Positions 1 through 9,355 of a stretch of DNA of 64,000 nucleotides are shown here, one piece after another (position 1 is the first letter of the stretch; each line of letters starts with the position of its first letter). Below the pieces are notes generated by a model. The model saw nothing but the letters and a program-made list of their open reading frames with translations. It was not told where the DNA came from and made no database searches. Location of the stretch: NCBI RefSeq assembly GCF_963664135.1, contig NZ_OY760905.1:434001-498000 (forward strand), written 5' to 3'. The translations under genes were made by a program, and so were the position numbers. Source of the DNA: an uncultured Acetobacterium sp. (GTDB lineage Bacteria; Bacillota; Clostridia; Eubacteriales; Eubacteriaceae).

Positions 1-149
1 CCTGTTAATACACCATTTCCATCTAAATCCCGAAGACCTCGGTTGACCTGATACTTTTTATATAATTCTGGTTCAATGTAGCTATTTTTAACACATAATT
101 CGCTATACTCTATAATTTCAGGGGTAATTTCCGAAAAAATACGATTCAT
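1..149 (-). CDS. Citrate synthase, N-terminal fragment (runs off left edge)
   Basis: Reading the minus strand from an ATG at 149 gives 49 codons that stay open to the window edge. The encoded start contains the segments YIEPELYKKYQVNRGLRD and DGNGVLTG, the N-terminal pattern of the clostridial citrate/2-methylcitrate synthase family, which condenses acetyl-CoA with oxaloacetate. A GGAG ribosome binding site lies 7 bases before the ATG. A second in-frame ATG at 152 sits only 4 bases from it and is the less likely start. The catalytic part lies outside the window, so the assignment rests on the N-terminus alone and the exact substrate is not visible. Confidence 0.72.
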   Translation of the reverse strand, partial: MNRIFSEITPEIIEYSELCVKNSYIEPELYKKYQVNRGLRDLDGNGVLT

Positions 150-183
150 CATCAATCTCCTCTATCTCACTTATTTTTCTATA

Positions 184-212
184 ATTATACATTAAAATCT
201 GTTCCAGATAAA
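184..212 (-). promoter_or_regulatory. Possible promoter of the citrate synthase gene
   Basis: A perfect -10 hexamer TATAAT (184-189) lies 17 bases from a weak -35 TTTATC (207-212) on the minus strand, just upstream of the partial citrate synthase start. The -35 matches the consensus poorly. Apart from this, bases 213-388 are AT-rich sequence in which no gene or structured element is visible. Confidence 0.4.
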
Positions 213-388
213 GTTAATTTATTATTATTTTATGCTTTTTTGAAAGACAATTTAAAATAATCCCTTTTTTTTCTTCAGTTCCAGTAAATATTAAGATTAT
301 TTTTATAATTTTGAAAGTTTTATTTTATTTCTTTCATTCTTCAATTATTTTTATATAAAACTTGCTCGAAAATTTCTTAATAAATAAA

Positions 389-421
389 AGAACTCCAACT
401 CATTTCATGAATTGAAGTTCT
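389..421 (-). terminator. Intrinsic terminator of tRNA-Trp
   Basis: Fifteen-base-pair stem (two G-U pairs) with a GAA loop, followed on the minus strand by a T-rich tract. It lies 18 bases beyond the tRNA 3' end. Confidence 0.85.
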
Positions 422-438
422 ATATTATTAAATAAAAA

Positions 439-514
439 TGGCAGGGGCAGAAGGACTTGAACCCTCGGCACGTGGTTTTGGAGACCACTGCTCTACCAAC
501 TGAGCTATACCCCT
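439..514 (-). tRNA. tRNA-Trp (anticodon CCA)
   Basis: A 76-base cloverleaf on the minus strand. The seven-base-pair acceptor stem (AGGGGTA with TGCCCCT, one G-T pair) is followed by discriminator G and an encoded CCA. The D-arm carries AGCTCAGTTGGTAGAGC, the T-arm GGTTCAAGTCC. The anticodon stem-loop GTGGT-CTCCAAA-ACCAC places CCA at the anticodon, which decodes UGG. A consensus promoter lies upstream and a strong terminator downstream, so it is transcribed alone. Confidence 0.97.
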
Positions 515-531
515 ACAACAGCAACTACTAT

Positions 532-560
532 ATTATAATTGCTGAAGAGGCACATGTCAA
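532..560 (-). promoter_or_regulatory. Consensus promoter of tRNA-Trp
   Basis: Minus-strand TTGACA (555-560), a 17-base spacer and TATAAT (532-537) are an exact sigma-70/sigma-A type match. The tRNA 5' end is 18 bases beyond the -10 box, as expected for a tRNA promoter. Confidence 0.9.
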
Positions 561-588
561 TATATTTATGAAATATTTTGATGTATTT

Positions 589-2022
589 TTAAACTTTTAA
601 ATCAATCTTACTTAAGTTAAGTAGTTCTTGGTTAGCTTCCAGAATTGGATTCACTTCTTCAAGAATAAAATCATCAACCTGTTGCGGCGCTCGCCCGACA
701 TATAGACTTGGATTAAGAAGAGCATCAACATCTTCAGTTTTTAAATTAAACGACCCATCTTTTAAAATTCTTTCAATTAAATCATTGGGTTTTCCTTCTA
801 CTTTAACTGTATTACCGGCTTCCATGGAAAGTACTCTGATTTTTTCGTGGAGCTCCTGGCGATCGCCTCCTCGTTTAACTCCTTCCATGATAATATTTTC
901 AGTTACCATAAATGGCAGTTCCGCATTAATATGTTGTAGAATGACCTTTGGATAAACGACCAAGTTCTCAGAAACATTCATAGCAATCATTAAGATCGCA
1001 TCGGTAGCTAAAAACCCTTCGGGGATGCTAATTCGCTTATTAGCAGAATCATCCAGAGTTCGTTCAAACCATTGAGCCGATGCCGTTAAGGCCGGATTAA
1101 GCGAATTAACAATAATATAACGTGCCAGCGAACAAATCCGTTCTGATCGCATTGGATTTCTCTTATAGGCCATCGCTGATGAACCGATTTGATTTTTTTC
1201 AAAGGGCTCTTCTACTTCTTTTAAATTTTGAAGCAGTCGCACATCAGTCGCAAATTTGGTCAGCGTTTGCGCGATGCCGCTTAATACATTTAAAACCTGG
1301 GAATCGAATTTTCTTGAATAGGTCTGTCCGCTGACGGCAAATGATTTTTTGAATCCCATTTTTTCAGCCACGAGATCATCCAGCTTTTTGACTTTTTGAT
1401 GATCATTGTCAAAAAGTTCCATGAAACTGGCCTGGGTACCAGTTGTTCCCTTTACGCCAAGCAATTTAACATTACTGATAACGTGATCAAGATCAGATAA
1501 ATCCATTATTAAATCCTGAATCCATAAACATGTTCGTTTGCCGATGGTGGTTAATTGGGCTGGCTGAAAGTGGGTAAAACCTAAGGTCGGCAAATCTTTA
1601 TATTTGGCGGCGAAGAGGGACAGGTGATTAATCAAATTAATCACCTGTTTTCGAACATGCATTAATCCTTCCGTATAAACAATGACGTCAGTGTTATCCC
1701 CGACATAGGCACTTGTGGCGCCAAGGTGGATAATCCCCTTCGCTTTAGGGCATTGGGCTCCATAGGTATGCACATGCGCCATAACATCATGCCGTAATTC
1801 TTTTTCTTTTTGGGCGGCAAGTTCATAATCAATATTTGTGATATTTGTTCGCAGTTCTTCAATTTGTTCTTTGGTAATGTTAAGCCCCAGTTCTCGTTCA
1901 GCTTCGGCCAGTGCCACCCACAGTTTTCGCCAGGTTTGAAATTTGTTGTCGGCCGAAAAAATATGGAGAATTTCCTTGGAAGAGTAACGTTCAATTAATG
2001 GGTTTTCGTAATATGCTTTCAT
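589..2022 (-). CDS. purB: Adenylosuccinate lyase
   Basis: Cleaves adenylosuccinate to AMP and fumarate, and SAICAR to AICAR, in cytoplasmic purine synthesis. The fumarase/aspartase superfamily signature GSSAMAYKRNP is present in the C-terminal half, preceded by the flexible catalytic-loop region. The 477-residue length is normal. The ATG at 2022 was chosen because it gives the family-typical opening (NPLIERYSSKEI). A TTG at 2046 would add eight residues but has no ribosome binding site, although the AAAGGA before 2022 is rather distant (15 bases). It follows ymdB on the same strand after about 77 bases with no clear terminator. Assignment is firm. Confidence 0.95.
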   Translation of the reverse strand: MKAYYENPLIERYSSKEILHIFSADNKFQTWRKLWVALAEAERELGLNITKEQIEELRTNITNIDYELAAQKEKELRHDVMAHVHTYGAQCPKAKGIIHLGATSAYVGDNTDVIVYTEGLMHVRKQVINLINHLSLFAAKYKDLPTLGFTHFQPAQLTTIGKRTCLWIQDLIMDLSDLDHVISNVKLLGVKGTTGTQASFMELFDNDHQKVKKLDDLVAEKMGFKKSFAVSGQTYSRKFDSQVLNVLSGIAQTLTKFATDVRLLQNLKEVEEPFEKNQIGSSAMAYKRNPMRSERICSLARYIIVNSLNPALTASAQWFERTLDDSANKRISIPEGFLATDAILMIAMNVSENLVVYPKVILQHINAELPFMVTENIIMEGVKRGGDRQELHEKIRVLSMEAGNTVKVEGKPNDLIERILKDGSFNLKTEDVDALLNPSLYVGRAPQQVDDFILEEVNPILEANQELLNLSKIDLKV

Positions 2023-2098
2023 AATAGTTTCTGTTAATCCTTTCAAATTAAATCAAGATGGGTTTATAAATTACGGGATTCGTTAGTATCCGTTATTA

Positions 2099-2902
2099 TT
2101 ATGTGTTTGTCTCATAGGTTTTATATAAGCGCGTGATGTTACTCACATTGTTTTCAATTTCATTTATTTCCAATATGATTCCATTGATTTGAACAGCACC
2201 GGTAGCTGTGACAAACCGATTAGGTCTTTTTGTCAACATATTGTCAATAATAATTTGTTTATCAACGCCGATGACGCCGTCCAGAGGACCAGTCATACCA
2301 ATATCGGTAATATAGGCCGTGCCACCTTGTAAGATCCGCTCATCTGCTGTTTGAACATGGGTGTGGGTACCGTAAACGGCCGTGGCAACGCCGTCCATAA
2401 AATAGCCAAAAGCAATTTTTTCTGAGGTGGCTTCGGCATGAAAATCGATGAGCAGCAGATCGGAAGCATTTTTAAGTTCTTCCATAATCGGCACCATGGC
2501 ATTAAACGGACAGTTTAAGCTTGGCATAAAGATTTGTCCCGATAAATTAACCACGCAGATTTTTTTTGTTTCTCCATGATTCAATTCACAGGAAAAAATA
2601 TCATAGCCCTTTCCAGGACAAGGTTCCGGATAGTTCAGCGGGCGAATAATCTGCGGAAAATCAGCAATTGTTTCAAGAAGTTCTTTTTGCTGCCAGACAT
2701 GATTGCCCATGGTAATCACATTAATTGGCAAATTCAGCAGTTCTTTAGCATTTTTTGAAGTCAGCCCGTTTCCCCCTGAGGCATTTTCGCCATTGACGAT
2801 CGTAAAGTCAATGCAATACTCAGAAATGATTTGAGACAACTCTTTTTTTAAAATCGTTCGTCCGGGTCGACCATAGACGTCACCCAGTATTAATATATTC
2901 AT
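2099..2902 (-). CDS. ymdB: YmdB-family metallophosphoesterase
   Basis: A 267-residue binuclear metallophosphoesterase of the TIGR00282/YmdB type. Metal-ligand motifs appear in order: GDVYGRPGR, NGENASGG, MGNHVW, DFHAEATSEK and GTHTHVQTAD. In Bacillus the homologue hydrolyses 2',3'-cyclic nucleotides and affects the choice between motility and biofilm. It lies downstream of rny, as is usual in Firmicutes, which supports an RNA-metabolism link. The start at 2902 has AAAGGA six bases upstream. The reading frame stays open 22 codons further upstream (to 2968), but that extension lacks a ribosome binding site and is not family-like. Confidence 0.9.
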   Translation of the reverse strand: MNILILGDVYGRPGRTILKKELSQIISEYCIDFTIVNGENASGGNGLTSKNAKELLNLPINVITMGNHVWQQKELLETIADFPQIIRPLNYPEPCPGKGYDIFSCELNHGETKKICVVNLSGQIFMPSLNCPFNAMVPIMEELKNASDLLLIDFHAEATSEKIAFGYFMDGVATAVYGTHTHVQTADERILQGGTAYITDIGMTGPLDGVIGVDKQIIIDNMLTKRPNRFVTATGAVQINGIILEINEIENNVSNITRLYKTYETNT

Positions 2903-2984
2903 AGTCTGTCCTTTATCTGTATTAACAAAAACGTCGAACAAAAGTTGCTTTGCGCTTGGTTTCCACAAATAATTTCGTAACGTG

Positions 2985-3178
2985 TAGGCGAACAGGCGTT
3001 AGACGGTCCGGCGTACAGTGTAGAAATTCGCGAAGGTAATGAGCCAATCACAAGCTTGCTTGTAGTTGGCGACTACCCGCGACCTCGAAGAAATTCGCAT
3101 TGCGATTTCTTCTGGTGTTTCGTGCGAAACCGATCATAAAGCTGACGATACGTTCGCAAACGCTAGTCTGTATTAAGA
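2985..3178. repeat. Structured GC-rich intergenic element (candidate dispersed palindromic repeat)
   Basis: The 316-base gap between rny and ymdB holds no gene. About 190 bases of it are visibly richer in G+C than the flanks and packed with short inverted repeats. Examples are an imperfect arm pair around 3037-3066 (GCCAATCACAAGC-like), one around 3087-3113 (GAAGAAATTCGCA-like with one bulge) and GTTTCG-CA-CGAAAC near 3118-3132. No ORF fits. It resembles an intergenic mosaic repeat or a structured RNA. Only one clear copy lies in this window, so repetition cannot be shown here. Confidence 0.45.
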
Positions 3179-3218
3179 AAAATTATTAAAAAAAGGGGAG
3201 ATTATCTCCCCTTAAAGA

Positions 3219-4763
3219 CTATTTAGCATAGTCACTTGCTCTGGTTTCACGAATCAGATTAACTTTAATGTTCCCTGGATATTCCATTTCTGCTTCAATT
3301 TTCTTAGCAATATCCCGAGATAATAAAATCATCTCATCATCATCGACTTCATTTGGCTTAACCATAATTCTTACTTCACGTCCAGCTTGAATGGCATAAG
3401 ATTTTTCTACCCCTTCAAACGACATGGCAATGGTTTCTAATTCCTGTAATCGTTGAATGTAGGAAACAAGTGTTTCGCGTCGCGCGCCAGGTCGTGCCGC
3501 TGAAATGGCATCTGCTGACTGAACGAGAACTGCTTCCATTGTTCGCGCTTCAACATCACCATGATGAGCTTCTACAGCATGAATGACATTCTTATTTTCC
3601 TTGTATTTCTTTAATACATTGACTCCAATTTCAACATGTGGCCCTTCGACCTCATGATCAATAGCTTTTCCAATATCGTGTAATAGTCCTGCACGTTTAG
3701 CAACTTTAATATTGCCATCCAATTCAGCTGCCATGATACCAGCTAAATGAGAGACTTCGATGGAGTGCTTTAAAACATTTTGACCATAACTGGTTCGGTA
3801 TTTTAAGCGTCCAAGTAATCTGACAATCTCAGGATGCAGGCCATGAATTCCAGTATCAAAACAAGCTTGTTCCCCTACTTCTTTAATATGGTTTTCCACT
3901 TCTTTTTGTGATTTCTTGACCATCTCTTCAATTCTGGCAGGATGGATCCGACCATCAATGATCAGTTTTTCTAACGATAGTCTGGCTACTTCCCGGCGGA
4001 TCGGATCAAAGCCGGAAAGAATGACTGCTTCAGGGGTGTCATCAATGATCAAGTCAATACCCGTTAATGTTTCCAATGTTCGGATATTTCGACCCTCACG
4101 ACCGATAATACGGCCTTTCATTTCGTCATTTGGTAAGTTGACAACTGTAATAGTTTGTTCTGCCACATGATCAGCGGCACAACGTTGAATCGACTGAGCA
4201 ATAAGCTCCTTTGCCTTTTTATCAGCAACGGCCTTTGATTCAACCTCAATTTGGCGGATCATGATTGCGGCCTCTCTTCGCGTATCCTTGCTGATATCTT
4301 CAAGCAAAATTTCTTTTGCTTCATCATATGTAAGTCCGGATATACGTTCAAGTTCCTTTACTTCTTCATCATACAAACTATCTAATTTTTCTTTTTTCTT
4401 TTCCAGCTCTTTGCCTCTTTTGGTAAGCGCTTCTTCGTTACGTTCAAGATTTGTTAATTTTTTCTCGAGATTTTCTTCTTTTGAAACAAGTCGATTTTCA
4501 AGTTTCTGAAGCTCGGCTCTACGTTCTTTGTTATCTTTCTCAAGGGATTCTTTTAATTTCAGGGATTCTTCCTTTGCATCAAATAGAATTTCCTTTTTTA
4601 AAGTTTCACCTTCTTTAACAGCATCATTCACAATTGTTGTGGCGGTTAATTCAGCATTTCTGATCTTGCCTTCGGCAATATTCTTGCGCACAAAATAACC
4701 AATAACAAAAGCGGCAATAATGCCAATGAATAAAATAATTGTTAGTATGTCTATAATTTTCAC
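3219..4763 (-). CDS. rny: Ribonuclease Y
   Basis: Membrane-anchored endoribonuclease that initiates mRNA decay in Firmicutes. The 514 residues show one N-terminal transmembrane helix (about residues 5-25), a long charged coiled coil (about 30-150), a KH domain with the GREGRNIR loop, and an HD domain (LLHDIGKAI, then HHGDVE). Domain order and length are those of the family. The start is uncertain: the only GTG at the N-terminus (4761-4763) lies inside the Shine-Dalgarno sequence GGGAGGTGA, so translation may start at ATT or ATA a few codons later. ymdB follows downstream, beyond the structured intergenic element. Confidence 0.96.
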   Translation of the reverse strand: MKIIDILTIILFIGIIAAFVIGYFVRKNIAEGKIRNAELTATTIVNDAVKEGETLKKEILFDAKEESLKLKESLEKDNKERRAELQKLENRLVSKEENLEKKLTNLERNEEALTKRGKELEKKKEKLDSLYDEEVKELERISGLTYDEAKEILLEDISKDTRREAAIMIRQIEVESKAVADKKAKELIAQSIQRCAADHVAEQTITVVNLPNDEMKGRIIGREGRNIRTLETLTGIDLIIDDTPEAVILSGFDPIRREVARLSLEKLIIDGRIHPARIEEMVKKSQKEVENHIKEVGEQACFDTGIHGLHPEIVRLLGRLKYRTSYGQNVLKHSIEVSHLAGIMAAELDGNIKVAKRAGLLHDIGKAIDHEVEGPHVEIGVNVLKKYKENKNVIHAVEAHHGDVEARTMEAVLVQSADAISAARPGARRETLVSYIQRLQELETIAMSFEGVEKSYAIQAGREVRIMVKPNEVDDDEMILLSRDIAKKIEAEMEYPGNIKVNLIRETRASDYAK

Positions 4764-4876
4764 CTCCCTATAAACTGTTTGCTATATTTTTAATCTACTC
4801 ATCATGATCTATATTTTATACTCTTTTGAAAATAGTGTCAAGAAAACAAAGTTCTGACTAAAGGGTTATTTTTTTT

Positions 4877-4916
4877 AATTCAAAAAAAGAACCTTAAAAA
4901 GGTTCTTTTTTGAATT
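4877..4916 (-). terminator. recA terminator
   Basis: A long A/T-flanked hairpin (AAGAACCTT arm, three-base loop, AAGGTTCTT arm) followed by a T-run on the minus strand, between the recA stop and rny. It separates the two transcription units. Confidence 0.88.
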
Positions 4917-4939
4917 GTTTTCTTCTTTAATTACTACTT

Positions 4940-6028
4940 TTAGATAATATCATCCTCGTCTATTAAGTTTTCTTCAATTTCTTCAGCATCGTCAGGCTCA
5001 GCCACAATCTTGCTCAAGGCATTTTTTTCGCGTATTTCTTTTTCAATGGCATCAGCAACCTCAGGATTTGCCATCAGATATTCTTTTGAATTGTCTCGGC
5101 CTTGACCCAATCGTTGTTCCCCATAAGAAAACCAGGATCCGGATTTATCGACAATCCCAAAATCAACCCCAACATCCAAAAGATCGCCCTCTTTGGAGAT
5201 ACCTTTGCCATACATAATATCAAACTCCGCTTGCTTGAACGGCGGTGCAATTTTATTTTTGACGATCTTTGCCCGAGTTCGGTTACCAACAATTTCAGTT
5301 CCCTTTTTGAGCGATTCAATTCGTCGCACATCAATTCTAACGGAAGCATAAAATTTAAGTGCTTTTCCTCCCGTGGTAGTTTCCGGGTTACCAAACATTA
5401 CCCCAATTTTTTCTCTTAACTGATTAATGAAAATAGTGGTGGTGTTCGATTTTTTAATAACACCGGTTAATTTTCTCAGGGCTTGTGACATCAAGCGAGC
5501 CTGAAGACCCATATGTGAATCCCCCATTTCGCCATCAATTTCTGCTCGTGGAACCAGCGCCGCAACAGAGTCAATGACGACAACGTCAATGGCATTACTA
5601 CGTACTAAGGCTTCGACAATTTCCATTGCCTGTTCACCTGTATCTGGCTGAGCGACCAAAAGATTATCAATGTCGACACCTAATGCTTTGGCATAGGTGG
5701 GATCCAAAGCATGTTCCGCATCAACAAAGGCCGCATTTCCGCCCGCTTTTTGTGCTTCTGCGATGATATGAAGGGCAATGGTCGTTTTACCAGAAGATTC
5801 AGGACCATATATTTCAACAACTCGTCCTCGGGGCACACCGCCTACCCCAAGTGCCATATCCAGACCGATTGATGAGGTTGAGATGACCTCAACGTTCAGT
5901 TTGGCAGCATCGTCACCAAGGCGCATGACAGCCCCTTTACCAAAACTTCTTTCAATGTTTTTCAGAGCCGCGTCGAGGGCCTTTTGTTTATCTGTAAATT
6001 GCTCGTTTGTTTTTATTTTTTCAGCCAT
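4940..6028 (-). CDS. recA: Recombinase RecA
   Basis: DNA-dependent ATPase that forms strand-exchange filaments and triggers LexA self-cleavage. The 362 residues contain Walker A GPESSGKT (75-82), the [16 protein letters not shown]alker B region, the L1/L2 loops ([22 protein letters not shown]) and an acidic C-terminal tail. The ATG at 6028 is preceded by AGGATGG. A TTG two codons upstream is less likely. Expression is probably SOS-controlled, because a LexA-type box and a consensus promoter lie immediately upstream, and the terminator downstream makes it monocistronic in part. Neighbouring cinA is its classical competence partner. Confidence 0.98.
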   Translation of the reverse strand: MAEKIKTNEQFTDKQKALDAALKNIERSFGKGAVMRLGDDAAKLNVEVISTSSIGLDMALGVGGVPRGRVVEIYGPESSGKTTIALHIIAEAQKAGGNAAFVDAEHALDPTYAKALGVDIDNLLVAQPDTGEQAMEIVEALVRSNAIDVVVIDSVAALVPRAEIDGEMGDSHMGLQARLMSQALRKLTGVIKKSNTTTIFINQLREKIGVMFGNPETTTGGKALKFYASVRIDVRRIESLKKGTEIVGNRTRAKIVKNKIAPPFKQAEFDIMYGKGISKEGDLLDVGVDFGIVDKSGSWFSYGEQRLGQGRDNSKEYLMANPEVADAIEKEIREKNALSKIVAEPDDAEEIEENLIDEDDII

Positions 6029-6051
6029 TTGCAACCATCCTATTTCTTATT

Positions 6052-6065
6052 AGAACATTCGTTCT
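6052..6065 (-). promoter_or_regulatory. SOS (LexA/DinR) box of recA
   Basis: AGAACGAATGTTCT on the minus strand contains GAAC-N4-GTTC, the core of the Gram-positive Cheo/DinR box. It starts 11 bases downstream of the -10 element, covering the expected start of transcription, the position expected of a repressor site. Confidence 0.85.
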
Positions 6066-6076
6066 TGCTTTGTTTT

Positions 6077-6105
6077 ATTATATCTATTTTATTTAGCTTT
6101 GTCAA
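6077..6105 (-). promoter_or_regulatory. recA promoter inside the end of cinA
   Basis: TTGACA (6100-6105), 17-base spacer, TATAAT (6077-6082) on the minus strand, an exact consensus. The -35 box is formed by the last codons of cinA, so recA can be transcribed both from cinA readthrough and from this promoter. Confidence 0.9.
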
Positions 6106-7330
6106 CTATGGTTTTTCTGATCAGGTGGAAGACTTTATTCGCCGTTTTTTGCTGTACTACTTTTCGCTCGCCATTGAAATGATATTTAAATACTTCAGTA
6201 TCACCATCATAACAGATCCCAATAAACACCAGGCCGACTGGTTTTTCTTCACTGCCGCCATCGGGACCAGCAATTCCGGTAACAGATACATTGATTATTG
6301 CTTTTGAAATATGCTGTAAGTTTTCACACATTTCCGTAGCTGTTTCTTTACTGACTGCACCATATTTTTCTAGCGTCTCTTTTTTTACATTAAGCAGATT
6401 GATTTTTGCTTCATTTGAATAGGTCACCAGTCCGGTTCCAAAGACTTTGGAAATGCCTGGGTATTCGGTGAGCAGCGAGGCAATTAAACCACCGGTACAG
6501 GATTCGGCGGTGGCCAGGCTGATGTTTTTTTCCAACAATAATTTGCAGACCGTTTCCTGCAGGGAATCTTTTGAAAATGTAAAGATATTATCTTCAAACC
6601 GCTGCAACATGATCGCCTCATATTTATCGAGTAGCGCATTCATTTCATTTTCATCATTACCATTGGCAGTTATGCGTATCAGTACTTCCCCCATTTTTGC
6701 ATAGGTGGCAATGGTTGGGTTAATTTGCGTATCGATGAGATCAAGCAGTCGATCTTCGGCTGCTGATTCGCCAATATCGGATAAGTTGTAATAACGGGAA
6801 ATAACCAGCTGGTTCTGATCCTGTTTTAAAATCGGTAAGACCGCTTCCTGAAAAACCCGGGTCATTTCTCTTGGTGGTCCGGGCAGCATAATAATGATCC
6901 GGCCCTGTTCTTTCATGAGAATCCCCGGTGCCGTTCCGATGGGATTAAATAAAATTTCAGCTGTTTCCGGAATAAATGTCTGTTTGAGGTTGTTTGGTGT
7001 CATTGTAAATTCTCGATTAACAAAATATTGCATCAAATCTTCTTTTGTTTTTTCATCCTGAATCAATTTTTTATGAAAAACATCGGCAATAACTTCTTTG
7101 GTTAAATCGTCCTGAGTGGGTCCCAGCCCCCCGGTGGTGATAATCAGATCACTACGGTTAAACGCAATTTTTACCGCTTCTTCCAAACGTTTGGGGTTAT
7201 CGCCAACGGTGGTATGATAACATACCCGTATTCCCAGCAGGGACAGTTCTCGTGATAAATACTGCACATTGGTATTAAGGGTATCCCCCACTAAAAGTTC
7301 AGTACCTACAGAAATCAATTCACATTTCAT
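6089..7330 (-). CDS. cinA: CinA, competence/damage-inducible protein and NMN deamidase
   Basis: A 413-residue two-domain protein. The N-terminal half is a MoCF-like domain (TTGGLGPTQDDLT; MLPGPPREM) linked in other species to ADP-ribose/NAD recycling. The C-terminal half is a PncC-type nicotinamide-nucleotide amidase (SLATAESCTGGLIASLLTEYPG; SVTGIAGPDGG). It sits between pgsA and recA, the common Gram-positive arrangement. The ATG at 7330 has GAAAGG upstream. The 3' end overlaps the recA promoter. About 120 bases separate it from pgsA, and nothing else is visible there. Confidence 0.95.
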   Translation of the reverse strand: MKCELISVGTELLVGDTLNTNVQYLSRELSLLGIRVCYHTTVGDNPKRLEEAVKIAFNRSDLIITTGGLGPTQDDLTKEVIADVFHKKLIQDEKTKEDLMQYFVNREFTMTPNNLKQTFIPETAEILFNPIGTAPGILMKEQGRIIIMLPGPPREMTRVFQEAVLPILKQDQNQLVISRYYNLSDIGESAAEDRLLDLIDTQINPTIATYAKMGEVLIRITANGNDENEMNALLDKYEAIMLQRFEDNIFTFSKDSLQETVCKLLLEKNISLATAESCTGGLIASLLTEYPGISKVFGTGLVTYSNEAKINLLNVKKETLEKYGAVSKETATEMCENLQHISKAIINVSVTGIAGPDGGSEEKPVGLVFIGICYDGDTEVFKYHFNGERKVVQQKTANKVFHLIRKTIVDKAK

Positions 7331-7449
7331 TTTTGTTTCCTTTCAAAGTCACTTTAAGAATAATGTCCTTATCCAGTCTGACAGTCCAGAAAATCGAAAA
7401 ACGCTATTCTTCGACTGCAGAAAAACATTATTATGCTACAAGATGCTAA

Positions 7450-7989
7450 TTACATGGATCGGAATACTTTTTTATTAAGTATAATATAGTCGATTCCCGA
7501 GTATAAGGTAAGAATGGTGGCAATATACATCATAATGGTAGCCGCCGGAATATTGATCAGTGAAAATGGCCAGTTATTAAAGAGAATCAGGATAATGGCA
7601 ATCATCTGGGATATCGTTTTTGCTTTACCCCATTTGCTGGCAGCAATGATAATACCATCAGCCGCCGCTAGGGATCGTAAACCAGTGATGGCAAATTCCC
7701 TGGCAATGATGATGATGACCATCCAGGCTGGAACTGAGCCCAACTGAACAAAACAAATTAATGCTGAACAAACCAGCAGTTTATCTGCTAATGGATCCAT
7801 AAATTTTCCAAAATCGGTCACCAGATTTCGACTTCGGGCAAGGTAACCATCCAGACTATCGGTTAATGAGGCAATGATAAATAAGGCCGCGGCGATTGGT
7901 TGATGGTATGGAAAATCGAGCAACAGAGCCACAATAAAGAATGGAATCATGATCATTCGGACAACAGTAATTTTATTTGGTAAATTCAT
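7450..7989 (-). CDS. pgsA: CDP-diacylglycerol-glycerol-3-phosphate 3-phosphatidyltransferase
   Basis: Makes phosphatidylglycerol phosphate from CDP-diacylglycerol and glycerol-3-phosphate in the membrane. The CDP-alcohol phosphatidyltransferase signature is intact (DSLDGYLAR, then GKFMDPLADK, with the spaced aspartates), and several transmembrane helices are evident in 179 residues. ATG 7989 has AGGAG nine bases upstream. The upstream ATG at 7998 abuts that site and is rejected. The start overlaps the rimO stop by 17 bases, implying translational coupling. Confidence 0.95.
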   Translation of the reverse strand: MNLPNKITVVRMIMIPFFIVALLLDFPYHQPIAAALFIIASLTDSLDGYLARSRNLVTDFGKFMDPLADKLLVCSALICFVQLGSVPAWMVIIIIAREFAITGLRSLAAADGIIIAASKWGKAKTISQMIAIILILFNNWPFSLINIPAATIMMYIATILTLYSGIDYIILNKKVFRSM

Positions 7990-9349
7990 TTTCAACATCT
8001 CCTATCAAATCATATTCTAAAGCATTGACTATTTTAACGGAATAAAAACTTCCGATTGTTAAAGTGACCCCTTTGCTGTCGACAAAAACAGTCCCATCGA
8101 TATCAGGTGCATCGCCGTAAAAACGCCCGAAATATGAATCTTCTTCCTTACCCTCAATTAGGACATTCACAGTTTTTCCAATAAATCGCGCCTTGTTTTC
8201 TAGCGAAACGATTTGCTGGGCAATCATAATTTCATTAAAACGCTTTTCTTTAGTGTCTTCAGAAACTTGGTCTGCGAAAACGGCGGCCGGGGTATCTTCT
8301 TCCTGCGAATACTTAAACACGCCCAGATGGTCAAATTTTAACTCATTGATTCTTTCAATCAGTTCTTGATGATTGCTGGCGGTTTCACCAGGGAAACCAG
8401 TGATAATTGAGGTTCGTAACACCGCATCCGGCAGGCTCTTACGAATCAATGAAACCAGCTCTTTAACTTGTTCAAAAGACATTTTTCGGCCCATTCTCTT
8501 TAACACATTGTCATTCAGATGCTGGAGTGGGATATCAAAATATTGACAGATCGATGGGTATTGTTTAACAACAGCAAGTAATTTTTCGGTGATGCCTTCT
8601 GGGTAAAGATACATCATGCGAATCCACTTAAAATCGAAATCTGTGGCGATTTTCGCTAGCAGATCCGGCAAATCATAACCTTCATCCAAGTCGTTGCCAT
8701 AAGGGGCAATGTCCTGACCAATCAGGATTATCTCTTTTATACCCTTTTTTTGTAAAAATCTTAATTCATTAAATATTTCCTGACTTTTTCGACTTCGGTA
8801 TCTTCCCCGGATTTTTGGTATCACACAATAGGTACAGCCATGATCACAGCCTTCGCTGATGCGCACAAAGGTTGAAACTGTCCCTGCTTTGATATGTCGT
8901 TTTACCTCAATAATATCTTTATCAATATCGCCTAAATACTGATCGCCAAATTGGTTTTGATGACTCGGCGACTGATCTTGACTGTTACCGCTGGGGCCTT
9001 CTAAACTGCTGATTAAGTCCAGAATATTGTCAAAATGTCCGACTCCTAAAAAACCATCAATTTCGGGGATCTCAGTTGCGAGTTCCTGATGATAACGCTC
9101 CGCCATACAACCGGCAACAATCAGCAGCTGACATCTGCCAGTGTTTTTGTATTCAACATACTCAAGGATATATTCAATGGACTGTTCTTTTGCTGATTGA
9201 ATAAAACAACAGGTATTGACAATAATAATATCAGCTTCTTTAGGCTCTTCATTAAGATTATATTTTTTTTCTTCAATTAAACCCATCATCATTTCGGAAT
9301 CGATGGTGTTTTTATCACATCCCAAAGTTGTAATATGGATATCTTTCAT
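7973..9349 (-). CDS. rimO: Ribosomal protein S12 (Asp) methylthiotransferase
   Basis: Radical-SAM enzyme that adds a methylthio group to the conserved aspartate of S12. An N-terminal UPF0004 domain supplies three cluster cysteines (C11, C47, C81). The radical-SAM motif CDHGCTYC lies at 168-175, and a C-terminal TRAM domain follows. The 458 residues are slightly long because of a glutamine/serine-rich linker (about 115-140) between the first two domains. It overlaps pgsA and follows ftsK after seven bases, so the three genes form one unit. RimO is preferred over MiaB because of the ribosomal/ftsK context and the TTLGCDKNTIDSE opening. Confidence 0.95.
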   Translation of the reverse strand: MKDIHITTLGCDKNTIDSEMMMGLIEEKKYNLNEEPKEADIIIVNTCCFIQSAKEQSIEYILEYVEYKNTGRCQLLIVAGCMAERYHQELATEIPEIDGFLGVGHFDNILDLISSLEGPSGNSQDQSPSHQNQFGDQYLGDIDKDIIEVKRHIKAGTVSTFVRISEGCDHGCTYCVIPKIRGRYRSRKSQEIFNELRFLQKKGIKEIILIGQDIAPYGNDLDEGYDLPDLLAKIATDFDFKWIRMMYLYPEGITEKLLAVVKQYPSICQYFDIPLQHLNDNVLKRMGRKMSFEQVKELVSLIRKSLPDAVLRTSIITGFPGETASNHQELIERINELKFDHLGVFKYSQEEDTPAAVFADQVSEDTKEKRFNEIMIAQQIVSLENKARFIGKTVNVLIEGKEEDSYFGRFYGDAPDIDGTVFVDSKGVTLTIGSFYSVKIVNALEYDLIGDVENEFTK

Positions 9350-9355
9350 TTTTAC

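Noticed and set aside
439..514. tRNA gene as a possible integration (attachment) site
   Set aside because: No integrase, no direct repeat of the tRNA 3' end and no foreign-looking genes nearby.
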